Below are positions 55,836-64,000 of a stretch of DNA of 64,000 nt, piece by piece. Position 1 is the first letter of the stretch. Each line of letters opens with the position of its first letter. The stretch comes from Ochrobactrum quorumnocens (GTDB lineage Bacteria; Pseudomonadota; Alphaproteobacteria; Rhizobiales; Rhizobiaceae). The notes under the pieces are model-generated. The model had not been told where the DNA came from. It was given only the letters and a program-made list of their open reading frames with translations, and searched no databases. Where the stretch lies: positions 1,612,001 through 1,676,000 of the forward strand of contig NZ_CP022604.1 of assembly GCF_002278035.1 (NCBI RefSeq). Reading direction: 5' to 3'. The position numbers were made by a program, and so were the translations under genes.

Positions 55836-56021
55836 GGCGATCCTTTTATGTGCCTCAGCAAAAATTGCCAAGGCGGAATAGGAACAAAAAGGGAATATTT
55901 TTGTGATTAGAGGACAGTTTTGCTCACCGCAGCGTTATCGCGCACGATTGATGTGTTGACGTCATGGGAACATTCGTTCTCTGTACTTGCAGCAACAGAG
56001 TTTGTGAGTTACCCGCCTCAT

Positions 56022-56501
56022 ATGGAACTGCGTATCGCTCTTTACCAGCCTGACATTCCCGGCAATACGGGAACCATCCTGCGCATGGCCGCATGCCTTG
56101 GCTTCGCGGTGGACCTGATCGAGCCTGCGGGTTTTGACGTTTCCGACAGATCGCTAAAACGCGCCGGTATGGATTATCTGGAACAGGCTGCCCTCACCCG
56201 CCATGCCGACTGGCAACATTTCAATGACTGGCGCCTGCAGGCAGGCAAACGCCTTGTGTTGCTTTCAACCAAAGCTGCAGTTGGCTATACGGATTATCAG
56301 TTTCAGAAAAATGACATCCTGCTCTTTGGGCGTGAATCTGCCGGTGTACCGGACAGCATTCAGGATCTCGCTGATGCACGGCTGATTATACCCATGGTAC
56401 CGGGCGCACGATCCCTAAATCTTGCGGTTTCCGTAGCGCTAACCGCAGGCGAAGCTATGCGCCAGCAAAAACTGGAACTCGATTCCGTTTCAAACGCTTA
56501 G
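56022..56501 (+). CDS. trmL: tRNA (cytidine(34)-2'-O)-methyltransferase
   Basis: SPOUT-class trefoil-knot methyltransferase of 159 residues that methylates the wobble ribose of some leucine tRNAs. MELRIALYQPDIPGNTGTIL, FGRESAGVPDSIQDLADARL and MVPGARSLNLAVSVALTAGE (knot and SAM site) are diagnostic. The start at 56022 is the family N-terminus; the frame is open 34 codons further upstream. Confidence 0.93.
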   Translation: MELRIALYQPDIPGNTGTILRMAACLGFAVDLIEPAGFDVSDRSLKRAGMDYLEQAALTRHADWQHFNDWRLQAGKRLVLLSTKAAVGYTDYQFQKNDILLFGRESAGVPDSIQDLADARLIIPMVPGARSLNLAVSVALTAGEAMRQQKLELDSVSNA

Positions 56502-56607
56502 ACGGGCAAGCGGAATCAGTTCCCGAAGCATGTTCAATAAGCTTTGCACAATGCCGGTTGTGCCGGGCGCCCCTTCTTTAATCTCCGGTCTGAAAGGCTA
56601 TCATTCG

Positions 56608-57645
56608 ATGCAGTCATCGCTCCGCAATCTCACCTTTGCTGCGTCCGCGCTGTCTATGCTCGCAGCAGCACCTGCATTCGCTCAAGGTGCCGAAACCATT
56701 TCGCCAAAGGTCATGGTCATCACCATGTTTGGCGAAGAAGCCAAGCCATGGCTGGAAGGCGAGAAGTTCACGCAGAAGCTGAAACTGCCGGGCCTGAGCC
56801 CTGAATATCCTGAGGTCGATTGCACAGCCGAAGGCCTCTGCCATATGACGACGGCCATGGGCTTCGCCAATGCAGCAAGCGCGGTCACCGCAATGGCGCT
56901 CAGCGACAAGCTTGATCTCACGCACACCTATTTCCTCATCGCAGGCATTGCAGGCGTTGATCCAAAGCACGGCACACTGGGTTCCGCGCATTGGGCGAAA
57001 TACGCAGTTGATGCCAACCTCAACCATCGCATTGATATTCGCGAAGCGCCTGAAGGCTGGCCGACTGACTTCTTCGGCCTTGGCGCTGAAAAGCCGGGCG
57101 AAAAGCCAAAATGGGCCGCAGGCACGGAAGTCTTCGAACTCAACGGCAAACTTGCCGACTACGCATTGGCAAAGACCAAGGGCGTCGAGCTTCTCGACGG
57201 CGACGATGCCAAGGAATATCGCAAGCACTATACGGAAAAAGCTGCGACCAGCGCACCAATGGTCACGATCTGCGATACAGCATCGGGCGATACTTACTGG
57301 CACGGCACCAAGCTGGGCGAAGCCATGGAACAGTGGTCGAAGCTTTTGACCGACGGCAAGGCCGAATACTGCACGTCTCAAATGGAAGACAATGCGACAC
57401 TCACTTCGCTCAAGCGTGCTGCAGACGCAGGCAAGCTAGATTACGACCGTATTGCGCTATTGCGCACTGCCTCTAACTTTGACCGTCAGGGCAAAGACCA
57501 GACTGCGGCGCAATCGCTTGCAGCAAAGTCGGGCGGCTTCCCGCTGGCCACAACCAATGCCTATCGCGTTGGCAAAGTCTACGCCGACAGCATCATCAAG
57601 GATTGGAAGTCGTGGGAGCAAGCTCCTCAGACGGAAGTAAAATAA
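56608..57645 (+). CDS. Periplasmic purine nucleoside permease family protein (NUP)
   Basis: A 345-residue exported protein. Signal peptide MQSSLRNLTFAASALSMLAA is cleaved near AFA-QGA. The body fits the fungal/bacterial NUP family (COG5042): KVMVITMFGEEAKPWLEGEK, CHMTTAMGFANAASAVTAMA, YFLIAGIAGVDPKHGTLGSA and LLRTASNFDRQGKDQTAAQS. This domain is related to nucleoside phosphorylases, so it may bind or split nucleosides in the periplasm rather than transport them. No transporter gene is adjacent. Followed by a terminator. Confidence 0.82.
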   Translation: MQSSLRNLTFAASALSMLAAAPAFAQGAETISPKVMVITMFGEEAKPWLEGEKFTQKLKLPGLSPEYPEVDCTAEGLCHMTTAMGFANAASAVTAMALSDKLDLTHTYFLIAGIAGVDPKHGTLGSAHWAKYAVDANLNHRIDIREAPEGWPTDFFGLGAEKPGEKPKWAAGTEVFELNGKLADYALAKTKGVELLDGDDAKEYRKHYTEKAATSAPMVTICDTASGDTYWHGTKLGEAMEQWSKLLTDGKAEYCTSQMEDNATLTSLKRAADAGKLDYDRIALLRTASNFDRQGKDQTAAQSLAAKSGGFPLATTNAYRVGKVYADSIIKDWKSWEQAPQTEVK

Positions 57646-57673
57646 AGTCGTAATGCTATAACGACTCAAAAAC

Positions 57674-57708
57674 GAAACCGCCCTTCGGCAATGCCGGAGG
57701 GCGGTTTC
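57674..57708 (+). terminator. Terminator after the NUP-family gene
   Basis: GAAACCGCCC (57674-57683) pairs with GGGCGGTTTC (57699-57708), with an inner CGGCA/TGCCG stem. There is no T-run, but position and stem strength suggest transcript termination. Confidence 0.7.
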
Positions 57709-57773
57709 TACAAATGGCTAATCTGAATCTCGTTTCAACGACTTAAGTCCGCGCTTTGAATCAGATCGCGAAG

Positions 57774-58034
57774 CTAATCCGATGTCGGCAAACGGCGCAT
57801 CGTAAATTCGATGACATCGTCGGGACGTTCGCACCAGCTTTCTATTTCTGTCCAGTATGCAGCTTTGGGAAATGTCTCAAACCATTCACGCGCCTTTTCA
57901 CGCGCAGCCTGTCGCGGCAATGCAAATGTTTCCCGGATGAAACCATCGCGCGGAAGCCGGCTCTTGTTCGCGCGGCCTTTTTCAAGCTGCTTGCGCAGTC
58001 CTTCAAGCGGTGGTCGGGGCGGTGATGCGGTCAT
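57774..58034 (-). CDS. Small conserved-looking hypothetical protein
   Basis: An 86-residue basic, soluble protein with no recognised domain: MTASPPRPPLEGLRKQLEKG, then FIRETFALPRQAAREKAREW and ESWCERPDDVIEFTMRRLPT. Its start has GGGAGG upstream at good spacing, which is the main support for coding. The composition suggests alpha helices. It lies alone between the NUP gene and hemF on the opposite strand. Confidence 0.72.
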   Translation of the reverse strand: MTASPPRPPLEGLRKQLEKGRANKSRLPRDGFIRETFALPRQAAREKAREWFETFPKAAYWTEIESWCERPDDVIEFTMRRLPTSD

Positions 58035-58213
58035 GCAGGAGCCTCCCGAAACAAGGAATATCCAATCCCTAGGTAGCATAAGATAGGGAAGCAACGACTT
58101 GATGACGAGTCTTTTCTTGGGGAGAGGAAATCATGCGCGCGACGTGCAACGTCTTCGTGCTTTGCCAGACTGCAGGACTTTGCTAAGTCAGAAACATAGA
58201 AGTTTGAATTTTC

Positions 58214-58230
58214 GCGACTTCTCCAGTCGC
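58214..58230 (+). other. Small hairpin in the hemF leader
   Basis: GCGACT (58214-58219) pairs with AGTCGC (58225-58230), 28 bp before the hemF start. No role can be assigned. Confidence 0.4.
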
Positions 58231-58246
58231 ACGGTACATTGCGTGA

Positions 58247-59173
<927 letters not shown>

Positions 59174-59191
59174 CAGGTTCTGGGAATTTAA

Positions 59192-59218
59192 AAAGGGCGG
59201 GAATTTCCCGCCCTTTCT
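59192..59218. terminator. Bidirectional terminator after hemF
   Basis: GGGCGGGA (59195-59202) pairs with TCCCGCCC (59206-59213), A-run to the left, TTT to the right, between convergent genes. Confidence 0.92.
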
Positions 59219-59713
59219 TTATGCGTCGAATGCTGCGTGATAGCTCACGTTGCCTCGTGGTATTTCCCCCTCGATAACGAGGCACTGGAAATACTCCGCT
59301 GGTACACCTTCAAGCCTGAGCCTATCATCAGCTTTGAAACCAAAACGCTGATAATAGCCGGAATCTCCGAGCAAGACACAGCCCTTGGCTCCTGCCTCCT
59401 TCAGTCGCAAAAGACCTTCTCGAATGAGTGCGCTACCAATCCCTTCACCTTGCCTGCCCGGCTGGACCGAGACGGGGCCAAGCCCGTACCAGCCACAATC
59501 GGCACCATCGATGAGTACGGGCGAAAAAGCCACGTGACCGAGAAGAAAGCCTTCCTCCTCTGCTACCAGTGACAAGATCAGCGCCGATGCCGAACGAAGC
59601 GCATCAATAATGGCCGCCTCTTTCTGGTTACTATACGGCACCGAACGAAACGCCTCTTCAGTCAGGCGACGGATTGCAGCCGTGTCCTCTGGTTGCTCCT
59701 TGCGGATAAGCAT
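59219..59713 (-). CDS. GNAT N-acetyltransferase, YjhQ-like (candidate antitoxin)
   Basis: A 164-residue GNAT protein: LIRKEQPEDTAAIRRLTEEA, acetyl-CoA motif SVQPGRQGEGIGSALIREGL, then CVLLGDSGYYQRFGFKAD. Immediately upstream on the same strand is a YjhX-like gene; an ATG at 59728 overlaps its TGA stop (ATGA), with the preferred Met at 59713 seven bp after AGGAG. In E. coli YjhX (TopAI) and the GNAT protein YjhQ form a toxin-antitoxin pair with this same order. Antitoxin function here is inferred from family and arrangement. Confidence 0.85.
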   Translation of the reverse strand: MLIRKEQPEDTAAIRRLTEEAFRSVPYSNQKEAAIIDALRSASALILSLVAEEEGFLLGHVAFSPVLIDGADCGWYGLGPVSVQPGRQGEGIGSALIREGLLRLKEAGAKGCVLLGDSGYYQRFGFKADDRLRLEGVPAEYFQCLVIEGEIPRGNVSYHAAFDA

Positions 59714-59724
59714 CATGCTCTCCT

Positions 59725-59979
59725 TCATCGATTATTGGCTTGTGCGCGGACGTTGATGCGTCCTTTGAGCGAAATGCGATACGCGTCGCCAGCCCGAGAT
59801 TCGATCAGCCGCTTCCGTCGCAATTGCTGGAAAACAACCATTGTACAATCGGAAAGTAGATAACCTTCGCGGGTATAACATTCGATTTCGCAGATACGTC
59901 GGTCTTCGCGCAAATGGCGGATGTAACCGCCCTGCGCCAGCACGTGTAGCACGCGCTGTTCAATGCGTGAGATATTCAT
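59725..59979 (-). CDS. yjhX: YjhX-family (TopAI) protein, candidate toxin
   Basis: An 84-residue protein of the UPF0386/YjhX family, nearly full-length match in character to E. coli YjhX: MNISRIEQRVLHVLAQGGYI, RHLREDRRICEIECYTREGY, LLSDCTMVVFQQLRRKRLIE and RISLKGRINVRAQ. In E. coli YjhX inhibits DNA topoisomerase I. The ORF extends to 60075, but 59979 gives the conserved N-terminus. Its stop overlaps the GNAT start region, implying translational coupling. Confidence 0.87.
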   Translation of the reverse strand: MNISRIEQRVLHVLAQGGYIRHLREDRRICEIECYTREGYLLSDCTMVVFQQLRRKRLIESRAGDAYRISLKGRINVRAQANNR

Positions 59980-60191
59980 TGTCGTTAATGCCTGGATGGA
60001 AACCATGACAAGCACCGGCCTGCGTGGACAAACAAAGATTTGCCCACGGCCAATGCCATTTCCGTCCCTGAACATCTGCGTGGATTAAAACGCGCAGTTA
60101 TTCGGAACGATCAGAGGCTTCCGACAATCTCCAGCATCAACAATTCCTCTTAACGCAGACCCAGATTTAATAGTGGGGTACAAACGACAGA

Positions 60192-60207
60192 AGGGCTCAA
60201 GAGCCCT
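60192..60207. terminator. Small GC hairpin upstream of yjhX-like gene
   Basis: AGGGCTC (60192-60198) pairs with GAGCCCT (60201-60207). It lies just beyond the stop of the minus-strand LpxO-like gene's far side, that is, in the gap 59980-60250. It may be a 3' end signal for the hydroxylase gene. Confidence 0.5.
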
Positions 60208-60250
60208 CCCGAAGATTATTTAAGAGTGCTGTAGCTTAAAGTCAAATCGT

Positions 60251-61087
60251 TCAGGCTTTTGGCTGGTTGCGGAGCTTTTCAGCCTCCGCATAAAACTTCT
60301 TTTCCCACTCATTGTGGTTGTCCAACCCCTCCTTGATGAAGGGCGTAAAGATTGCAAGATTCATCAAAGCCCAATTTACGAAGCGGGCCGGAAACTTCAG
60401 CGGCTTTACGAAATCGACAAACAACACCACACGCGTATGGTCGGTATGGTTCCATGCCTCATGTTCATAGGCATCATCGAAAATAAGAACCTTGCCTTCC
60501 TGCCAATGGCAGACCTGTTTATCGACCCGGATCGCGAGCTTATCGGCAGGCTCCGGTACAATCATGCCCATATGCAAACGCAACACGCCATTGTAAGGGC
60601 CTCGGTGCGGCGGCAGATGCTTGCCCGGTTCAAAGATCGAGAACATAGCGGTGGTCAAGCCGGGAATTTTCTGCACGGCATTCCATGTGTTGGGACAAGC
60701 GTGAACGTTCTGTTCCGACTTCACGCCAAAACCAAGCAGGAAGAACGTCTTCCAATGATTATCCGTCGAGATTGTCTTCACGTCTGAGGAAATATCCTGA
60801 AAGGATGGCAATTCACTCTGGCGCAGCAGAACCTTTTCCAGCTCCGCACGGATAGCCGGATATGCCTTCTCGACTTCTGCCACCCATGGGAAAATAGCAT
60901 TGTCATATACTGGCGGATTGCCAAGCTTTGCGTATTTGAGATTAAGCCGCTCCGCCCATGCAACAATTCCCATGAAGAAACGTGTAACCGCACCCGGACG
61001 CTCCATAGGTGCGATACCGTCCGTGCCAAAATTCTGCTTGGGGTCAGTGGCCGTATTCTGCGAAGTCGAGGTATCGGAAGTGGACAT
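60251..61087 (-). CDS. Aspartyl/asparaginyl beta-hydroxylase-family dioxygenase (LpxO/OlsC-like)
   Basis: Fe(II)/2-oxoglutarate dioxygenase of 278 residues. The core is FEPGKHLPPHRGPYNGVLRL (iron His) and VLIFDDAYEHEAWNHTDHTR (second His) with RVVLFVDFVKP following. A hydrophobic helix FFMGIVAWAERLN near residue 37 suggests membrane association. LpxO of this family hydroxylates lipid A acyl chains, OlsC ornithine-lipid acyl chains; I cannot choose between them. Single gene, Ser/Thr-rich N-terminus. Confidence 0.82.
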   Translation of the reverse strand: MSTSDTSTSQNTATDPKQNFGTDGIAPMERPGAVTRFFMGIVAWAERLNLKYAKLGNPPVYDNAIFPWVAEVEKAYPAIRAELEKVLLRQSELPSFQDISSDVKTISTDNHWKTFFLLGFGVKSEQNVHACPNTWNAVQKIPGLTTAMFSIFEPGKHLPPHRGPYNGVLRLHMGMIVPEPADKLAIRVDKQVCHWQEGKVLIFDDAYEHEAWNHTDHTRVVLFVDFVKPLKFPARFVNWALMNLAIFTPFIKEGLDNHNEWEKKFYAEAEKLRNQPKA

Positions 61088-61172
61088 TCATTGCTCTTTC
61101 AAATCAGGCGCTTAAAACCGAACTTACGATATAAACTCAGAAAATCGCGGCATGATTTTGTATAATCAACCG

Positions 61173-62456
61173 TCAATCGTTCATTTTATTGCGATCAAGT
61201 TTGTCCAGAAGCGCTTCATGGTCAAGACTAAAACCTGAGTCAATCCAGAGAGTTTCCAACTCGCGCAGCTTTTCGCCCAAAACGGGGCCTTTCTCGAAGC
61301 CAAGGCGAAGAAGATCGCCACCCGTAACCGGGAACACCGGCGCTTCATAGCTTTGAACAGCGTCAAGCAGGCGGGCAAAACCGCCCGCACGGATCATGGC
61401 CTCATCACTGCCGATCGCTTCATTGCGTGCTTGAGCATAGCTGAGCTGAATGCGATCCAGGACCGCCTGCTTGCTGCCACGATAAACGAGCTTTTTCAGC
61501 GCCTGTTCAGACATTTCCGGCTTGATAATTTCAGTGCGTGCCCATGCTTCGAGCCGCGCCCGTTCTGCGTTCGACATTTTCAGTCGTTTGCCCATAGCAT
61601 TGACGCGTGCCGTATCGGGCGGGATTATACTTTCAAGCCGTAACAAGGCATCTATAGGCCAGCCAAGATCGCCTTCCGTGCGCACCAGGCCATGGATTGA
61701 ATCGATGCCCCATTTTTCACTTTCAGGCAGAATGGCGGTGAGGACACCAGCCTGCCGCATCCACAAAAGCGCCCGCGAAGGATCGGGAGCAGCAAGGAGC
61801 TTTTTAAGTTCAGACCAGACCCGCTCGGCAGAAAGCTGATCAAGGCCATCCTTGAGACGCGCACTGGCGCGCAGACCATCGGTTTCGGGACGACCCGAAC
61901 CATACCATGCAAAGAAACGGAAAAAGCGCAGGATACGTAAGTAATCTTCCCGGATGCGCGCTTCAGCATCACCAATGAAACGCAGCGTCCGCGTTTCGAT
62001 ATCAGCCAGCCCACCGACAAAATCGATGACCTCGCCATCAACCGTTGCATAAAGCGCGTTGATCGTAAAATCACGTCGCTCGGCGTCCGTCTTCCAGTCG
62101 GTACCGAAAGCCACTTTTGCATGGCGACCATCGGTTTCGATATCCTTACGCAGTGTTGTCACTTCAAACGGCTGTCCCTGAACGACAACCGTCACCGTGC
62201 CATGCTCAATACCAGTTGGTACGGGCTTGAAGCCTGCTTCCTGAGCAAGTCGTACAGTATCCTGCGGCAGATGCGTGGTGGCCAAGTCGATATCACTGAC
62301 TTTTGTACCCAGCAGCGTGTTGCGCACAGCTCCGCCGACCACGCGCGCCTCGCCACCATCACGGTTCAATGCTGCAAAAAGCGCCTGAAGTGGCTTCGCC
62401 TTCAGCCAGTCGGCACGGCTAGAAATATTGATGGAATGAATGAGTGTCTCGCTCAA
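61173..62456 (-). CDS. cca: CCA tRNA nucleotidyltransferase
   Basis: Adds or repairs the 3' CCA of tRNA, 427 residues. The class II nucleotidyltransferase head has ARVVGGAVRNTLLGTKVSDI then DLATTHLPQD (catalytic Asp pair), RRDFTINALYATVDGEVIDF and EDYLRILRFFRFFAWYGSG. The start is TTG at 62456 inside a TTGA overlap with the Nudix stop, so translation is coupled. Final gene of a three-gene operon. Confidence 0.94.
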   Translation of the reverse strand: MSETLIHSINISSRADWLKAKPLQALFAALNRDGGEARVVGGAVRNTLLGTKVSDIDLATTHLPQDTVRLAQEAGFKPVPTGIEHGTVTVVVQGQPFEVTTLRKDIETDGRHAKVAFGTDWKTDAERRDFTINALYATVDGEVIDFVGGLADIETRTLRFIGDAEARIREDYLRILRFFRFFAWYGSGRPETDGLRASARLKDGLDQLSAERVWSELKKLLAAPDPSRALLWMRQAGVLTAILPESEKWGIDSIHGLVRTEGDLGWPIDALLRLESIIPPDTARVNAMGKRLKMSNAERARLEAWARTEIIKPEMSEQALKKLVYRGSKQAVLDRIQLSYAQARNEAIGSDEAMIRAGGFARLLDAVQSYEAPVFPVTGGDLLRLGFEKGPVLGEKLRELETLWIDSGFSLDHEALLDKLDRNKMND

Positions 62457-63091
62457 GCGTAGAGCCTTTCATAAAGTCCGCGAATGATCCCTGCGGTCGC
62501 GCCCCAGATGAATCGTTCGTGATATGGCATTGCGTAATAAAAACGTTCCTCACCGTTGAACAGTCGGCTTTCGCGCCGATGGTTGGCCGGGTTCATGAGA
62601 AATGAAAGCGGTACTTCAAAGATGTCCGCCACCTCGTCTGGATTGGGATAAACATCGAATGGCGTGTTAACGACCGCCAGAACAGGGGTGATCGAAAACC
62701 CGCTGCCGGTCAGATAGCGCGGCATATGTCCGATGATTTCTGCCCGTTCGGAGATAAGACCGATTTCCTCATTGGCCTCTCGTAGCGCTGCATTTTCAGC
62801 CGTACCGTCTTCAGGGTCGATCGCACCACCCGGAAAAGCAATCTGACCGGAATGCTTGCGCAATTTTTCAGTGCGCCGCGTCAGCAACAATGTCGATTCT
62901 GGTCCACGATCCACCACCGGCACGAGCACGGCGGCATCGCGCATTTTAGATGTGATCATGGCTTGCGTGAATTCCGGATTCAGCAAATGATCGCCAGTCA
63001 GATCATCATGATCCGGCTGCCAGTTGCGCACGCGCTCGGCAAAATCACCCGCTGAAAACGCCGGAAACAGATGAGATGCACGGTTATTCAT
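62453..63091 (-). CDS. Nudix hydrolase, CoA pyrophosphatase-like
   Basis: A 212-residue Nudix protein of the NudL/CoA-diphosphatase type. The modified Nudix box is FPGGAIDPEDGTAENAALRE followed by ANEEIGLISERAE. LLTRRTEKLRKHSGQIAF is the UPF0035-type motif upstream, and RFIWGATAGIIRGLYERL ends the protein. It overlaps the genes on both sides by 4 bp (ATGA and TTGA), so it is translated with them. Substrate CoA or acyl-CoA is inferred from the family. Confidence 0.88.
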   Translation of the reverse strand: MNNRASHLFPAFSAGDFAERVRNWQPDHDDLTGDHLLNPEFTQAMITSKMRDAAVLVPVVDRGPESTLLLTRRTEKLRKHSGQIAFPGGAIDPEDGTAENAALREANEEIGLISERAEIIGHMPRYLTGSGFSITPVLAVVNTPFDVYPNPDEVADIFEVPLSFLMNPANHRRESRLFNGEERFYYAMPYHERFIWGATAGIIRGLYERLYA

Positions 63092-63753
63092 TGCAGTGCG
63101 GCCTCCAGTGCATCGACAGGCATGATTGGAAAAACCACGCCGTTTGAACGCACCGCAAACATTGTCACGCCATCGACTTCGATCTCTTCGCCAAGCGCTA
63201 CGAGATCATACATCACAGCCCGAGTCAGCAATGCTTCCAATCGACCGCGAACAAGCACATAAGGTTTGAGACCACCGCTTTCCTTTTCGAGGATAAAGCG
63301 TAGTGGATGCTCATCACCCACTTCGATCACATCTCCGACATTGGTCCGCAAAATCAGCTTCTGCCCCTCTCCCTCGCCCGAAACCTGCATTTCAACAGCG
63401 AGGAAATGTGCGTCTTCCACCCGGATTCCGACTTTTTCCACCGGCGTTACAAGATAAGTTTTTCCGTCTTCGTCCTTGCGTAAGACGGTCGAAAACAGTC
63501 GCACGAGCTGAGGGCGTCCAATGGGTGTTCCCATATAGAACCAGGTGCCATCTGCGCGAATTTCCATATCCAGATCGCCGCAAAACTCAGGGTTCCAGCG
63601 TTCCACAGGCGGAATTCCCCGTTCATTCGTCGCTGGGCCGCTATGCGCATCAGCGTGGGCGCGCGCAATCAGAGCTTCCAGTCCGCTGGTACTTGCAGCC
63701 GCCTTCATTGAACTTTGCGGCTCTTGTTTGCCGTTAGGGGTGCTTTTTGTCAT
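63088..63753 (-). CDS. DUF1285 domain protein
   Basis: A 221-residue cytoplasmic protein of unknown function. RWNPEFCGDLDMEIRADGTW, YMGTPIGRPQLVRLFSTVLR, KVGIRVEDAHFLAVEMQV and EVGDEHPLRFILEKES are typical DUF1285 blocks. The N-terminal 30 residues are low complexity. First gene of the DUF1285-Nudix-cca operon; a link to RNA or coenzyme turnover is only suggested by the partners. Confidence 0.88.
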   Translation of the reverse strand: MTKSTPNGKQEPQSSMKAAASTSGLEALIARAHADAHSGPATNERGIPPVERWNPEFCGDLDMEIRADGTWFYMGTPIGRPQLVRLFSTVLRKDEDGKTYLVTPVEKVGIRVEDAHFLAVEMQVSGEGEGQKLILRTNVGDVIEVGDEHPLRFILEKESGGLKPYVLVRGRLEALLTRAVMYDLVALGEEIEVDGVTMFAVRSNGVVFPIMPVDALEAALQ

Positions 63754-63916
63754 CCGACTCGGTTATTCCTGCTCGAATGTGATTAAAATGCTTAGAGTCA
63801 TGAAATAGTCACCGTTTCACGGCTTGTCAGCATTATAGTGCGATTTAAATTTCAGAGGCAGTCGCCTTAAGTCCGGTTCTCCGCCAAATCATAGGCGGAA
63901 ATATTGCGAGGTCCCT

Positions 63917-64000
63917 ATGAGCGTTGTTGTTACGCCCGAAGCCGCTACCCCACCAACCGCTTCCAATGAAATTATTGCCGAAGCCGAACGCGCCCTCGCT
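63917..64000 (+). CDS. 5' end of a gene, probably MoxR-family AAA ATPase (partial)
   Basis: Only 28 codons are inside the window, MSVVVTPEAATPPTASNEII then AEAERALA, with GAGGT upstream of the ATG. A MoxR-DUF58 operon commonly lies divergent to DUF1285-Nudix-cca in Hyphomicrobiales, and the segment EIIAEAERAL resembles the MoxR N-terminus. No catalytic motif is visible here, so the call is tentative. Confidence 0.5.
   Translation, partial: MSVVVTPEAATPPTASNEIIAEAERALA

Overview
The window looks like a chromosomal segment of an alphaproteobacterium of the order Hyphomicrobiales (Rhizobiales), most probably the Brucellaceae (Ochrobactrum/Brucella and close relatives). The case rests on gene order and protein families seen here: greA next to an LpsB/LpcC-type glycosyltransferase, lrp, trxB and an LsrB/VtlR-type LysR regulator; BA14K-type and extensin-like surface proteins; the order lgt, NDUFAF7-like methyltransferase, pgeF; the order rplY, pth, ychF; and a family of short palindromic intergenic repeats. 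It is mostly core genome with dense, short operons. I saw no tRNA, rRNA, insertion sequence, prophage or CRISPR array.

Layout. 1-2.2 kb: glutathione transferase and aspartate aminotransferase. 2.2-2.45 kb: an intergenic region holding a minus-strand small RNA with the architecture of the AbcR (alpha-r15) family. 2.59-7.86 kb: a five-gene operon of a metallophosphodiesterase and a complete CUT1 ABC importer, preceded by four 11-bp Pho-box repeats, so probably a phosphate-starvation phosphodiester scavenging system. 7.9-13.7 kb: lsrB/vtlR, trxB, trkH, lrp, lpsB/lpcC-like and greA. 14-29.2 kb: cell-envelope and accessory genes (DUF1176, DMT transporters, extensin-like lipoprotein, SH3 protein, Kazal-type lipoprotein, lytic transglycosylase, BA14K protein) mixed with uvrB, an HxlR/oxidoreductase divergon, a cold shock protein, an MBL-fold hydrolase and ilvE.

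29.6-32.6 kb: a PetP/PetR-like MarR regulator and response regulator with a histidine kinase. 32.5-34.7 kb: crcB, csaA, a YbjN protein, a possible small RNA and ubiK. 34.8-40.7 kb: lgt, NDUFAF7-like methyltransferase, pgeF, an M24 peptidase, a lipoprotein and prs. 40.7-43.6 kb: chrA and a HerA-like ATPase on the minus strand. 44.0-48.1 kb: rplY, pth, a DHFR-like reductase, ychF and two paralogous MaoC dehydratases. 48.3-51.8 kb: apt and the cytochrome bc1 operon petABC. 52.1-55.8 kb: two tandem ABC exporters. 56-59.2 kb: trmL, a purine nucleoside (NUP-family) periplasmic protein, a small orphan and hemF. 59.2-60.0 kb: a YjhX(TopAI)/GNAT pair resembling the E. coli YjhX-YjhQ toxin-antitoxin module. 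60.2-63.8 kb: an LpxO-like hydroxylase and the coupled DUF1285-Nudix-cca operon. The window ends in the first codons of a divergent gene, probably a MoxR-type ATPase.

Links between genes. The AbcR-like small RNA lies between aatA and an ABC importer operon, and about 5.5 kb from the gene for its likely activator VtlR/LsrB. Pho-box repeats tie the phosphodiesterase and importer together. The PetP/PetR-like regulators and the bc1 genes that such regulators control in Rhodobacter both occur here, about 20 kb apart.
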